Positions 27,665-35,659 of a stretch of 64,000 nucleotides of DNA are shown here, piece by piece (position 1 is the first letter of the stretch; each line of letters begins with the position of its first letter). Both the position numbers and the translations under genes were made by a program. The stretch covers positions 1,848,501 through 1,912,500 of the forward strand of contig CP054689.1 of the NCBI GenBank assembly GCA_013348725.1, in the 5' to 3' direction. Origin of the DNA: Ectothiorhodospiraceae bacterium 2226. Its GTDB lineage: Bacteria; Pseudomonadota; Gammaproteobacteria; GCA-013348725. The notes beneath the pieces are model-generated. The model saw only the letters and a list, made by a program, of their open reading frames with translations. It did not search any database and was not told where the DNA came from.

Positions 27665-27690
27665 GACTAGAACGAACGCTCGTTCTAGTC
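27665..27690. promoter_or_regulatory. TetR-type operator, copy 1
   Basis: Arms GACTAGAACGA and TCGTTCTAGTC (11 bases each) with a 4-base centre ACGC lie 8 bases before the tetR ATG. The core AGAACGA...TCGTTCT recurs at 28316-28335, indicating autoregulation. Confidence 0.85.
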
Positions 27691-27697
27691 TGGGGCC

Positions 27698-28294
27698 ATG
27701 GACGCCAAAGTCAAACACGTCACCGCGCAGAGCACCGGCACCCCGGAGCTGGTGCTGACCACCGCGCTGCGCCTGTTCACCGAGCACGGCTACTTCAATA
27801 CCTCGGTGCACGACATCGGCCGCGCCGCGGGCGTCAGCATCGGTTCGATCTATCACCACTTCAAGGACAAGGAGGGCATCGCCAAGGCCCTCTACGACCA
27901 ACTCGTGGCGCGCATGGGGGCGGCACTGGACGCGATCGAGGCCGAGCACACGACCACCCATGACCGCTGCCGGGCGGTGGTGGCGCTGCTGTTGGACATC
28001 GCCACGGCCGAACCACAGGTGATGGCCTACATGCTGCGCGCGCAGCACCAGGAATTCATCTCGGGCGGCTCGCCGGTGTGCTCCTCCAAGCCCTTTGCCC
28101 AGATGCGCGCCATGGTGCGCACCGGCATGGCGCGCGGTGAGGTGCGCGAGATGGAGCCGGTGGTGGCCGCCAGCGCGCTGTTCGGCGGCCCGCTGCGCAT
28201 GGTGTCGCTGCATCTGGACGGGCTGCTCGAGCGCCCGCTGAAGGATTATCTGGACCCGCTGTGGGAGGCGGCCTGGCGCGCGGTCGCGGCCTAG
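27698..28294 (+). CDS. TetR/AcrR-family regulator of the sulfur-transfer cluster
   Basis: A 198-residue repressor. The DNA-binding helix-turn-helix is in residues about 20-60 (ALRLFTEHGYFNTSVHDI, then GVSIGSIYHHFKDKEGI). The ligand domain contains one Cys near the middle (SPVCSSKPF), a possible persulfide-sensing residue (inference). Its operator lies just upstream and again just before the next gene, so it should repress itself and the DsrE-TusA genes. The frame ends before a run of eight T residues, a possible transcript end. Confidence 0.9.
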   Translation: MDAKVKHVTAQSTGTPELVLTTALRLFTEHGYFNTSVHDIGRAAGVSIGSIYHHFKDKEGIAKALYDQLVARMGAALDAIEAEHTTTHDRCRAVVALLLDIATAEPQVMAYMLRAQHQEFISGGSPVCSSKPFAQMRAMVRTGMARGEVREMEPVVAASALFGGPLRMVSLHLDGLLERPLKDYLDPLWEAAWRAVAA

Positions 28295-28315
28295 CCGTTT
28301 TTTTTCGCCAACGAC

Positions 28316-28335
28316 TAGAACGAACGTTCGTTCTA
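28316..28335. promoter_or_regulatory. TetR-type operator, copy 2
   Basis: A perfect 20-base palindrome (TAGAACGAAC and its complement) that ends in the ribosome-binding site AAGGAGG of the following gene. It shares the core of the operator at 27665-27690. It would control the DsrE-TusA gene group, if a promoter lies in or before it. Confidence 0.88.
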
Positions 28336-28346
28336 AGGAGGCTCGC

Positions 28347-28763
28347 ATGAAGTCCATGGCCATCGTCGTGCGCGACGACGCGTACGACAAGATCCTCACC
28401 CCGCTCGCCTTCGCCTATCTGCAGGCGGCGGAGGGCACCGAGGTCCACATGCTGTTCGTGAACTGGGCGGTGCGCGCGCTCACCGAGACGGGGGCGCGGG
28501 AGTTGAAGGTCGACGGGCAGCACGCCGGTCAGGACGCGTGGGTGCGCGCCCAGGTCGCCAAGGCCGGGCTGCCGCCGGACATCTACGACGTGTAGAAGGC
28601 GCTCAAGGAGACGGACAACGTGAATTTCTACGGCTGCAGCCTGGCGGCGCAGATCTTCGGCGTAGATCAGAACAATCTGATCCCGGAGGCTGAGGGCATC
28701 GTCGGCGCCTCGTGGTTCCTGAACGAGAAGGCCGCGCGGGCCGACCACTACCAGTACTTCTAG
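28347..28763 (+). pseudogene. DsrE-like gene interrupted by an in-frame TAG
   Basis: The frame encodes a DsrE/DsrF-type soluble sulfur-carrier-like protein (MKSMAIVVRDDAYDK start) but is stopped by TAG at 28593-28595, after residue 82 (DIYDV). Translation of the same frame continues in the same family pattern after the TAG ([22 protein letters not shown], ending DHYQYF) to TAG 28761-28763. The stop probably replaces a leucine codon (TTG) by one base change. The second part could restart at GTG 28620, which has AAGGAG 9 bases upstream. It is a broken gene, a split gene or a sequencing error. The conserved Cys lies in the second part. Confidence 0.75.
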
Positions 28764-28781
28764 ACGCAAAGGAGGCTCGCC

Positions 28782-29021
28782 ATGCTGCCCTACAAGCCCG
28801 ACCAGATCCTCGATACCTCCGGTAAGTGCTGCCCCATGCCCATCGTGGAGACCAACCTGGCCATGCGAACGCTGACTGCCGGCAAGGTGCTGCACATCAT
28901 CGCCACCGACCCCGGCACCCGCACCGACATCCCTTCCTGGTGCACGCGCACCGGCCATGCGCTGCTGGGGCAGAGCCAGGAGGGCGAGGTGCTGCACTAC
29001 TTCATTCGCAAGCACGGATGA
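28782..29021 (+). CDS. tusA: TusA-family sulfur carrier
   Basis: A 79-residue protein of the TusA/SirA fold with the persulfide-carrying CPMPIVET motif (Cys17), preceded by another Cys, and a Cys at 54. TusA proteins receive sulfane sulfur from rhodaneses or DsrE-type proteins and pass it on. The ATG follows GGAGGCTCGCC. The stop overlaps the next start in ATGA, so the two proteins are coupled. Confidence 0.9.
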   Translation: MLPYKPDQILDTSGKCCPMPIVETNLAMRTLTAGKVLHIIATDPGTRTDIPSWCTRTGHALLGQSQEGEVLHYFIRKHG

Positions 29022-29251
29022 GCGCGGTGGCCGAGCAGACCGATCCCTTGTGCCGGGGCTGCGTGTACCACCAGCCCAACCTGCCCCCCGCGGCCTACGC
29101 CCCGGTGGATTGGCAGGCCCTGCAGGCGCTCGCCTGCGCGTATGACTGCGTGCCGGGCGATGCGCTTTGCCGCGTGACGCGCAAGACGCACTGCAATCTG
29201 CTGGACCTGAGAGACGGACAACCAAAGGAGAACCTGAGATGCAAAGGCTGA
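29018..29251 (+). CDS. Cysteine-rich mini-protein, 77 aa
   Basis: A 77-residue protein that I do not recognise. It has seven Cys: 12, 15, 40, 44, 51, 59 and 75, so a CxxC, a CxxxC and single Cys. This could hold an iron-sulfur cluster or zinc, or accept persulfide. It starts inside the tusA stop (ATGA) and overlaps the next gene by 13 bases, a tight arrangement that argues for a shared process. No signal peptide. A similar coupled small gene next to tusA and dsrE was not recalled. Confidence 0.68.
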   Translation: MSAVAEQTDPLCRGCVYHQPNLPPAAYAPVDWQALQALACAYDCVPGDALCRVTRKTHCNLLDLRDGQPKENLRCKG

Positions 29252-29736
29252 CGCGGTACACCTTCGTCCTGTTGATGTTGTGGTTCGCGGCGGCCGCCGC
29301 GCAGGGCGCATCTATCAACGATGCGGCTGCCCTGCAGGACCTAAAAGTGGGCAAGGGCGTATTCCTGGTGGATATCGGTGAGCCGCAGAAGCTGGCCTTC
29401 TACCTGGAGGTGATCCGCGGCACGCACGCGAATATGCGCGATCAGGGGGTGGAGCCGGACTTCGTCCTGGTCTACATCGGCCCGAGCGTGCCCTATCTCA
29501 CCACCGAGCCCACCGACGAGGTGGCGTTCGACCATGCCAACGCCCTGCAGGCCATAGCCGAGCACGTGGCGGCCCTCGATGAACTGGGGGTGCGCCAGGA
29601 GATCTGCGACGTGGCCACGCGCGCCTTCGGGGTGGACAACGAGACCGTGCTGCCCGCCTTGAAGGTCGTGCGCGACGGCTTCATTTCGCTCGTCGGCTAC
29701 CAAGCGCAGGGCTACCACCTGGTGCCGGTGTTCTGA
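29239..29736 (+). CDS. Secreted DsrE-fold protein
   Basis: A 165-residue protein with an N-terminal signal peptide (about residues 1-23). The mature protein has a DsrE-like alpha/beta pattern: VFLVDIGEPQKLAFYLEVI, DFVLVYIGPSVPYLTTEP, then a helix with one Cys (QEICDVATRAFGV), which fits periplasmic DsrE-like proteins. ATG 29239 follows AAAGGAG by 8 bases and lies inside the preceding gene. A role in periplasmic sulfur binding is inferred from the cluster. Confidence 0.75.
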   Translation: MQRLTRYTFVLLMLWFAAAAAQGASINDAAALQDLKVGKGVFLVDIGEPQKLAFYLEVIRGTHANMRDQGVEPDFVLVYIGPSVPYLTTEPTDEVAFDHANALQAIAEHVAALDELGVRQEICDVATRAFGVDNETVLPALKVVRDGFISLVGYQAQGYHLVPVF

Positions 29737-29821
29737 GCGCGGCGGGCGGGCGCGCCCTGGGCCTGCGGTCGGAGCGCCCGCAGCGCCGCTGCACATCCGG
29801 CGCGGGTGGCGCGCCGCCCGC

Positions 29822-30244
29822 TTAGCGCGCCGGCGCTTGCGTCATGCGCCCGCGGAAGGTGCTGTGGCAGGCGACACAGCCCTGCATGACCTGCGCGTGA
29901 TAGCGCAGCACGCCGTCCATGTCGGTGGCGCGGGCCGCCTCCGCAATTCGCTCGGCGCCTTCGTGCACGGCGTGGTCGTACGCGCGGAAGCGCTCCACGT
30001 CGGGGCCCACCGCCGCCATCACGCGGCGCCGGTCCTGGTCCGCGGGTTTCGGGTGATCGGCCACCGCCTCGGCCGCCTCGGCCATGGCCGGGAAGTCCTC
30101 CATGAAGATCGCCTGGCTGAGCCGCTGCATGTCCGCCGCGAGGCCCTGCATCACCGCTTGGAAGCTCGGGCGCTCGGCGGCCGCCGCGCTCGCCGTCCAC
30201 AACGCGCCCGCCAGCACCGACGCCATGACTAATCCGCTACGCAT
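29822..30244 (-). CDS. Cytochrome c'-like (class II) c-type cytochrome
   Basis: A 140-residue exported haem protein. The signal peptide covers residues 1-23 and the mature part is a helical bundle whose single haem motif CVACH (Cys123, Cys126, His127) is near the C-terminus, as in class II cytochromes. Cytochromes c' bind NO or CO; others of this class are electron carriers. It converges with the secreted DsrE gene, 86 bases away. Confidence 0.85.
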   Translation of the reverse strand: MRSGLVMASVLAGALWTASAAAAERPSFQAVMQGLAADMQRLSQAIFMEDFPAMAEAAEAVADHPKPADQDRRRVMAAVGPDVERFRAYDHAVHEGAERIAEAARATDMDGVLRYHAQVMQGCVACHSTFRGRMTQAPAR

Positions 30245-30297
30245 CGTTAGATCTCCTCTCGTGGTTTGAATTGATATCGGGAGTCATCCCCAACGGT

Positions 30298-30750
30298 TCA
30301 TGCCCGCCCGCCGAGCCGGCGATCCCGCGCGCGCAGGCGCACGCCGTCGCGGATGTTCAGTCCGACCAGGACCGCGTTGGCCGCGCCCACCACCAGCTCG
30401 GCGGCCTGCACGGTGTAGAACAGGGCATCGACCGCGCCGGCCCGCGCGCGCAGGTAGAGAAAGATCGCCAGGGGCACCAGCACCACCACGCCTTTCACCA
30501 CGACGAGGTGCGTGCGCCGCCGCTTGCGCGCGACCACCGGATCGTCCGCCGGCCCCAGGGCCGCGCCGCTCGCCCAGGTGAGCAGGAGCAGCGGCACATA
30601 GAGCGCCATGGCCCAGGCGATGGCGCGCTTGACGCACACCAAGGCCTGCTCCGTGAGCAACAACTCGGCGACCACCGTCGTCCCCAAGAACGCGAGCAGC
30701 AACACGAACACCAGCGCCCCCGCCACGGCGTGCACCGTGCGCAGGATCAC
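30298..30750 (-). CDS. Hypothetical four-helix membrane protein
   Basis: A 150-residue protein with about four transmembrane helices (near 8-28, 44-62, 82-100 and 110-130). Single His residues in the first and third helices (RTVHAVAG and RTHLVVVKG) could bind haem, as in cytochrome b561-like proteins, but this is speculation. Its ATG overlaps the RND permease stop by four bases (ATGA), so it is the last gene of the RND operon and should be co-translated with it. Confidence 0.62.
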   Translation of the reverse strand: MILRTVHAVAGALVFVLLLAFLGTTVVAELLLTEQALVCVKRAIAWAMALYVPLLLLTWASGAALGPADDPVVARKRRRTHLVVVKGVVVLVPLAIFLYLRARAGAVDALFYTVQAAELVVGAANAVLVGLNIRDGVRLRARDRRLGGRA

Positions 30751-33700
30751 GCGCCCGCGCCCTCGCCGTCTGGCTCCGACGCGCGGCGGCGCTCGAGCAG
30801 CACGTACAGGCTGGGCACCACCACCAGGGTGAGCACGGTCGCCGCCGCCACGCCGCCGATGATTACGGTGGCGATGGGCGAGAAGCGCTCGGCGCCGACC
30901 GCCATCTCCAGCGCGAGCGGCAGCATGCCGGCGATGGTGGACAGCGCGGTCATCATGATGGGACGGAAACGCGCCTCCACCGCGTCGGCGATGGCGTCCT
31001 GCAAGGCGCGACCCGCCGCGCGTCTTTGATTCGCGAAGTCGAGCAGGATGATGCCGTTGTTCACCACGATGCCGACCAGCAGGATGATGCCGAGCAGCGC
31101 GGGCATGGAGACGTACTTGCCGGCGATCAGCAGCGCCGCCGCCACGCCGATGAACTGCAAGGGGATCGCGCTCATCACGGTGACCGGGTGCCGGAAACTG
31201 CGAAACTGGATCACCAGCAGCAGGTACACCGCTAGCGCGGCGAAGGCCATGGCGCGCACCATGCGGGCCTGCGCCTCGGTGAAATCCTCTTGCTCACCGG
31301 CCAGCACCACCGTGTAGCCGGGGGGCGGGGTATACGCGGCGAGGCGCGCCTGCACGTCGGCGACGACCTCGGACAACGGGCGACCGAGATGGAAGCCCAG
31401 CACCTCCAGCGTACGCTGACCGTCCTCGCGGGTGATCACCCGGGGCCCCAAGCGATGCTCCAAGGCGGCGACTTCGCGCAACGGGACCGCGCCCACGGGT
31501 GTGCGCAGCATCACGTCCTCCAGGTGCTCGGCGTAGCGCCGATCGCCTTCGGCGTAGCGCACCACCACTTGCAGGTCGCGGCGCAGGGGCTGGCGAAACG
31601 GCGTCGCCACCTGGCCGTCCACGGCGCGGTGCACGGCCTGGGCCACCTGCACGCCGGTCAGGCCCAACTCCGCGACGCGCTCGTTGTCGAGCCGCACATG
31701 CAGCTCGGGGGTATCCACGCCCCAGTCCTTGTAGAGGTCGGTGATGCCGGGCACGTCGCGCAGGCGCGCGAGCAGGGCGTCCGCGATCGCGTCCAGCGCG
31801 GCGGGCTCGGTACCGCTCGCGCGCACCACGATGGGCGCGGCGGTGCCGGCGCGCGCGGTGCCGCCCATCTCCTTGGGCGCACCTAACGTGACCCCGGGGA
31901 TGGCTTCGAGCACGTCGCGGGCCTGATCCATGATGGTCCACTGGCTCACCGCGCGCGCGGTCCTTGGGGTGAGATTGACGGTGATTTCGGCCTGGTTGAC
32001 CGCCATCGCGCCGCGGTCGCCGAGCGCGCGCGCCGCCGGCTCGTGGCCCATGCGCACGCTGACGCCGGTGGTGTAGTCCTGCGCGAGCAGGTGCGCCTCG
32101 ACCTGCGCCGCGGCCCGCGCGGTGTCCTGCAAGGTGCTGCCCGCCGCGAGGTCGACCAGCACGCGGAAGCTGCCGGAGTCAAAACGCGGCAGCATCTCGC
32201 TGCCGTTCACGCGCAGCATGACGAGCGAGCCGGCGAGCAGCAGCAGGGCGAGCACGAGCGTCGCGACCGGGTGGCGTATGGCCGCATGCAGGCCGGCCAG
32301 ATAGAACACGCGCGTGCCGTGCAGGGTGCGATCAACGCGCAGCGCGAGCGGGCGCTTGGGGCGCGCGCTCGTCGGCTTCAGCCAGTAGGCGCCGAGCAGC
32401 GGGATGAGCGTGACCGACATGACGAACGAGGCGCTCAGCGCAAAGCCCAGCGTGAGGGCCAGCGGGCGGAACAGCTCCCCCACGAAGCCGCCCAGGAACA
32501 CCAGCGGAATGAGCACGCTCAAGGTCGTCAGGGAGCCGCCGAGCTTGGCGGTCAAGATCTCCGCGGTGCCGTCCACCGCCGCCTGCAGCGGCGGCTTGTC
32601 GGCGTCCATGTGCCGGTGGATGTTCTCCAGCACCACGATGCCATCGTCCACCAGCAGGCCGATGGCGAGGATGAGCGCCGACATCGTGACCATGTTGAGG
32701 TCCAGCCCCGCGAGCTGCATCAGGCCGAAGGTGGCGAGGAAGGCGGCCGGGATCGACAGGCCGATGATCGCGGCCTGACGCAGATTGGCGAGGAACAGCA
32801 GCACGATGAGCACGGTGAGGGCGATGGCGATCATCACCGTACGGGTCATGTCCGCGATCACGTGCTCGGTGAATACCGAGTCGTCATCGGCGATCGCGAT
32901 CTCCAGCGCGGGCAGCGCGTCTTGCAGCTCGGCCAGCGCCTCGCGCACCGCGCGCGCGACCTCCACCGTGTTTGCCTCGCCGCGCTTCAGGATCTGCACC
33001 GCGATGGCGGGCTCGCCGTTGTGGCGGTAGGCGGCGCGCGCCTCGCCCGGCATCAGCCGCACGTCCGCGACATCCCCCACGCGCACCCGGCGCCCGCCGT
33101 CCGCGACCAACACAATGCCCGCGGCGTCCTCGGCCCCGCGGATGGGGGCGTCGAAACGCACCACGCTCTCCAGCGTGCCGTGGCGCACACGCCCGCCCGG
33201 CGCGCTGAGGTTCCAATCGGCCAGCGCGCGCACCACACGGTCCATGTCCAGCCCATAGGCCTCCAGGCGGTCGCGCCGCAGGGCGACGTGCAGCTCCGGC
33301 TTGTAGCCGCCGAACACGTCGACCGCGGCCACGCCCGGCACGCGCTCGAGGCGCTCGCGCACCGCGTTGTCGGCGAGCTCGCGCACGTCGGTCAGCGGGA
33401 GGTCGTGCCCGCGCAGCGCGGCGGTCACGATGGGCTTGTCCGCGGTGGAGAACTCCAGCACCTGCGGCTCGCCGATGCCGGTCGGGAGTTGGCGGCGGAT
33501 GCGGCTGATGGCGTTCTGCACGTCCACCGCCGCGAGCGCCGCCTCGCGTCCGTACACGAACTCCACACGCACCACCGACAGCCCCGCCTGGCTGCTGGAG
33601 GCGATGCGCACCACGCCGTCGATGCTGGCGACCTCCTCCTCCAGCAGCTTGGTGAGTTCCGCGTCCACGTCGGCGGCCGCCATGCCGGGATACTCGGTGA

Positions 33701-33842
33701 TCACGGTCACCGTGGGCGGGTCGGTATCGGGAAAGAGCTGCACCGGCAACTCGAAACGCGCCTGCACGCCCAGCACCAGCACCGCAAGCAGCAGCGCGAT
33801 TACCGCGTGCTTGTAGCGCAGCACCCACTGCGGCCAGTTCAT
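30747..33842 (-). CDS. RND-family efflux permease
   Basis: A 1031-residue proton-driven inner-membrane pump of the AcrB-like class. It has a first helix, two large periplasmic loops and eleven more helices. The proton-relay region VDDGIVVLEN in the fourth helix is present. The tenth-helix lysine of AcrB-type pumps is replaced by Asn (GIVVNNGIILLDF), as in many related pumps. The upstream adaptor and TetR genes complete an operon; no outer-membrane channel gene is present, so TolC-like partner must lie elsewhere. Confidence 0.92.
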   Translation of the reverse strand: MNWPQWVLRYKHAVIALLLAVLVLGVQARFELPVQLFPDTDPPTVTVITEYPGMAAADVDAELTKLLEEEVASIDGVVRIASSSQAGLSVVRVEFVYGREAALAAVDVQNAISRIRRQLPTGIGEPQVLEFSTADKPIVTAALRGHDLPLTDVRELADNAVRERLERVPGVAAVDVFGGYKPELHVALRRDRLEAYGLDMDRVVRALADWNLSAPGGRVRHGTLESVVRFDAPIRGAEDAAGIVLVADGGRRVRVGDVADVRLMPGEARAAYRHNGEPAIAVQILKRGEANTVEVARAVREALAELQDALPALEIAIADDDSVFTEHVIADMTRTVMIAIALTVLIVLLFLANLRQAAIIGLSIPAAFLATFGLMQLAGLDLNMVTMSALILAIGLLVDDGIVVLENIHRHMDADKPPLQAAVDGTAEILTAKLGGSLTTLSVLIPLVFLGGFVGELFRPLALTLGFALSASFVMSVTLIPLLGAYWLKPTSARPKRPLALRVDRTLHGTRVFYLAGLHAAIRHPVATLVLALLLLAGSLVMLRVNGSEMLPRFDSGSFRVLVDLAAGSTLQDTARAAAQVEAHLLAQDYTTGVSVRMGHEPAARALGDRGAMAVNQAEITVNLTPRTARAVSQWTIMDQARDVLEAIPGVTLGAPKEMGGTARAGTAAPIVVRASGTEPAALDAIADALLARLRDVPGITDLYKDWGVDTPELHVRLDNERVAELGLTGVQVAQAVHRAVDGQVATPFRQPLRRDLQVVVRYAEGDRRYAEHLEDVMLRTPVGAVPLREVAALEHRLGPRVITREDGQRTLEVLGFHLGRPLSEVVADVQARLAAYTPPPGYTVVLAGEQEDFTEAQARMVRAMAFAALAVYLLLVIQFRSFRHPVTVMSAIPLQFIGVAAALLIAGKYVSMPALLGIILLVGIVVNNGIILLDFANQRRAAGRALQDAIADAVEARFRPIMMTALSTIAGMLPLALEMAVGAERFSPIATVIIGGVAAATVLTLVVVPSLYVLLERRRASEPDGEGAGA

Positions 33843-34963
33843 CAGCGGGCTTCCGTCGCGCGCACCGCTTCCCCGTCGCGCAGGCGGGGGTCGGCGGTGA
33901 CGATGATTCGGGCGCCGGGCTCCACGCCCTCGCGTATCCAGGTCAGGCCGTCACGGGTCGGACCGGTGACGACCCCGCGGCGGTGCGCGACCTCGTCCTC
34001 CACGATGTAGACCCAGGCGTCGCCGGCGCTGCCGTGCACCGCCTGGGCAGGGACGGCGAGGGCGTCCACCGACTCCAACTCGACGCGGGCGGTGACGGCC
34101 ATGCCGGGGCGCAGCCCGGGCGGCGCCTCGAGGAACAGCGCCGCGGCGGTCGCGCTGCGCGTGGCGGCATCGAGCGCGGGGTACACGCGGTCGACGCGGG
34201 CCGGCCACGTGCCGTCCAGCGCGGGGACCGTGAGCTCGACGCGCGAGCCGGCCTGCAGGGCGGCGGCGTCCCGCTGCGGCACGGCGAACACCGCCTTGAG
34301 CGGCTCGGTTGCCACCAGTTCGATGAGGGCGCGGCCCGCGCCCGCGAACTCGCCCGGCTGCGCGTGCAGGGTCTGCACCACCGCGTCGAAGGGGGCGTGC
34401 TCCACCGTGTAGGCGAGGCGCGTGCGCGCCGCCGCCAAGGCGGCCTGATTCTCGCGCGCCTGGCCCTCCAGCACGGTCACCCCCCGCCGCGCCTCGTCGC
34501 GCACGCGCTCGGGCGTCATGTCGCGCCGATACAGGTCCTCCTCGCGCGTGAGTTCCTGGCGCGCGTGGCGCAGTTCCGCCGCCAGCCGCTCGGCTACCGC
34601 CTCCAGGCGCGCGAGCTCGTGGCGCAGCTCGGTGTCGTCCAGGCGCACCAGCGGCTCGCCCTGGCGCACGCGCGCGCCCTCGCGGTGCGCGACCTCCGCG
34701 ACCTGGCCGGCCACGCGCGCCGAGATCACGGCCCGCACGTCGCTCTCCACGCTGCCGCTGTAATGACGCTGCACACTCAAGGGGCGGCTCTGGACGGCCA
34801 CCACCTCTACCGCCAGCGGCGGACGCTCGCGCGCCGGCACGGGGTCGAGCCGGTCGCCGATGCGCTGGGCGGCCGCCAAGCCCACCCACAACGCCAACAG
34901 CAACAGCAGCGCACCCGCGCCGATGCGCTGCGCGCGGGACAGCGGTGGTGTGCGATCACTCAT
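33842..34963 (-). CDS. RND-pump periplasmic adaptor (membrane-fusion) protein
   Basis: A 373-residue adaptor. One N-terminal membrane anchor (about 15-32) is followed by a barrel-sandwich hybrid (VSARVAGQVAEVAHREGARVRQGEPLVRLDD), a long coiled-coil hairpin and the C-terminal beta-barrel region. It joins the permease to an outer-membrane channel. Its stop overlaps the permease ATG by a base and its start overlaps the tetR stop by eight, so the three genes are translated in sequence. Confidence 0.92.
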   Translation of the reverse strand: MSDRTPPLSRAQRIGAGALLLLLALWVGLAAAQRIGDRLDPVPARERPPLAVEVVAVQSRPLSVQRHYSGSVESDVRAVISARVAGQVAEVAHREGARVRQGEPLVRLDDTELRHELARLEAVAERLAAELRHARQELTREEDLYRRDMTPERVRDEARRGVTVLEGQARENQAALAAARTRLAYTVEHAPFDAVVQTLHAQPGEFAGAGRALIELVATEPLKAVFAVPQRDAAALQAGSRVELTVPALDGTWPARVDRVYPALDAATRSATAAALFLEAPPGLRPGMAVTARVELESVDALAVPAQAVHGSAGDAWVYIVEDEVAHRRGVVTGPTRDGLTWIREGVEPGARIIVTADPRLRDGEAVRATEAR

Positions 34964-35564
34964 CGGACGCGACCCCGGGCGCCAGCAAGGCAGGTCCCAG
35001 CAGGCGCCACAAGGCCTCGCCCTGCTTGGCCAGCGGGAAATCGAAATCGGTCAGCGACCAGCGCATGACCTGACCCTGCACCAGCGCGACGATGAGGCGC
35101 GCGGTCTCCTCCGGGTCCAGATCCGCGCGGAAGCGCCCCTCGGCCACCCCTTCGGATAACAGGGTCGCCACGCGCGCCGTGTACGCGTCCATGATGCGGC
35201 GCACCACCGCCTTCAGCTGCGGATCCTCCAGGTGCAGGCGCTCGGAGAACAACAGGCGCGGCAAGCCCTTGCGACGGCTGATGAACTGGAGCTGACGCGC
35301 GAGCAGCTGCCTGAGCCGCGCGTCGGCCGGCCCGCCGCCCGCCAGGATCGGGGTGAGCGCCGCCAGCAGGCTCTTGCCGATCCACTCCAGCGCCGCGCGC
35401 AGGATCGCATCGCGGGTCTTGAAGTGGCGAAATATCGTGGGTTGGGCTATGCCGACCTTTTCCGCGATCGCCTGCGTGGTGAGTTGCTTCACCCCGCGTT
35501 CGCCCGCCAGGTCCAGCGCCGCCTGCACGATCTCCTCGCGGCGCTCCTCGCTCGACTTGCGCAT
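34956..35564 (-). CDS. TetR-family repressor of the RND operon
   Basis: A 202-residue repressor with the N-terminal helix-turn-helix at about 12-60 (KQLTTQAIAEKVGIAQPTIFRHFKTRDAI). It is the first gene of its operon and is translationally linked to the adaptor gene, which indicates autoregulation with the pump it controls. The ligand pocket is in the C-terminal helices. The start at ATG 35564 follows an AT-rich stretch 13 to 28 bases upstream that may be its operator. Confidence 0.9.
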   Translation of the reverse strand: MRKSSEERREEIVQAALDLAGERGVKQLTTQAIAEKVGIAQPTIFRHFKTRDAILRAALEWIGKSLLAALTPILAGGGPADARLRQLLARQLQFISRRKGLPRLLFSERLHLEDPQLKAVVRRIMDAYTARVATLLSEGVAEGRFRADLDPEETARLIVALVQGQVMRWSLTDFDFPLAKQGEALWRLLGPALLAPGVASDE

Positions 35565-35577
35565 GATGGCCCTTTGA

Positions 35578-35593
35578 AAGCGATTGATTGCTT
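35578..35593. promoter_or_regulatory. Candidate operator of the RND tetR operon
   Basis: AAGCGATTGATTGCTT has AAGC/GCTT ends and a partly symmetric AT core. It lies 14-29 bases upstream of the TetR start, in an AT-rich pocket of a GC-rich window. The site is short and the symmetry partial. Confidence 0.4.
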
Positions 35594-35659
35594 ACAACTG
35601 TATGGCCCTGCCGCCCGAGGTGCAAGGGGGCGGCGCCGCGGGAGCGTTCCCGCGCGTCG

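Noticed and set aside
28593-28595. TAG as pyrrolysine or other recoding site
   Set aside because: No pyl genes or downstream insertion element are seen, and the related family member would have leucine there; mutation or error is simpler.
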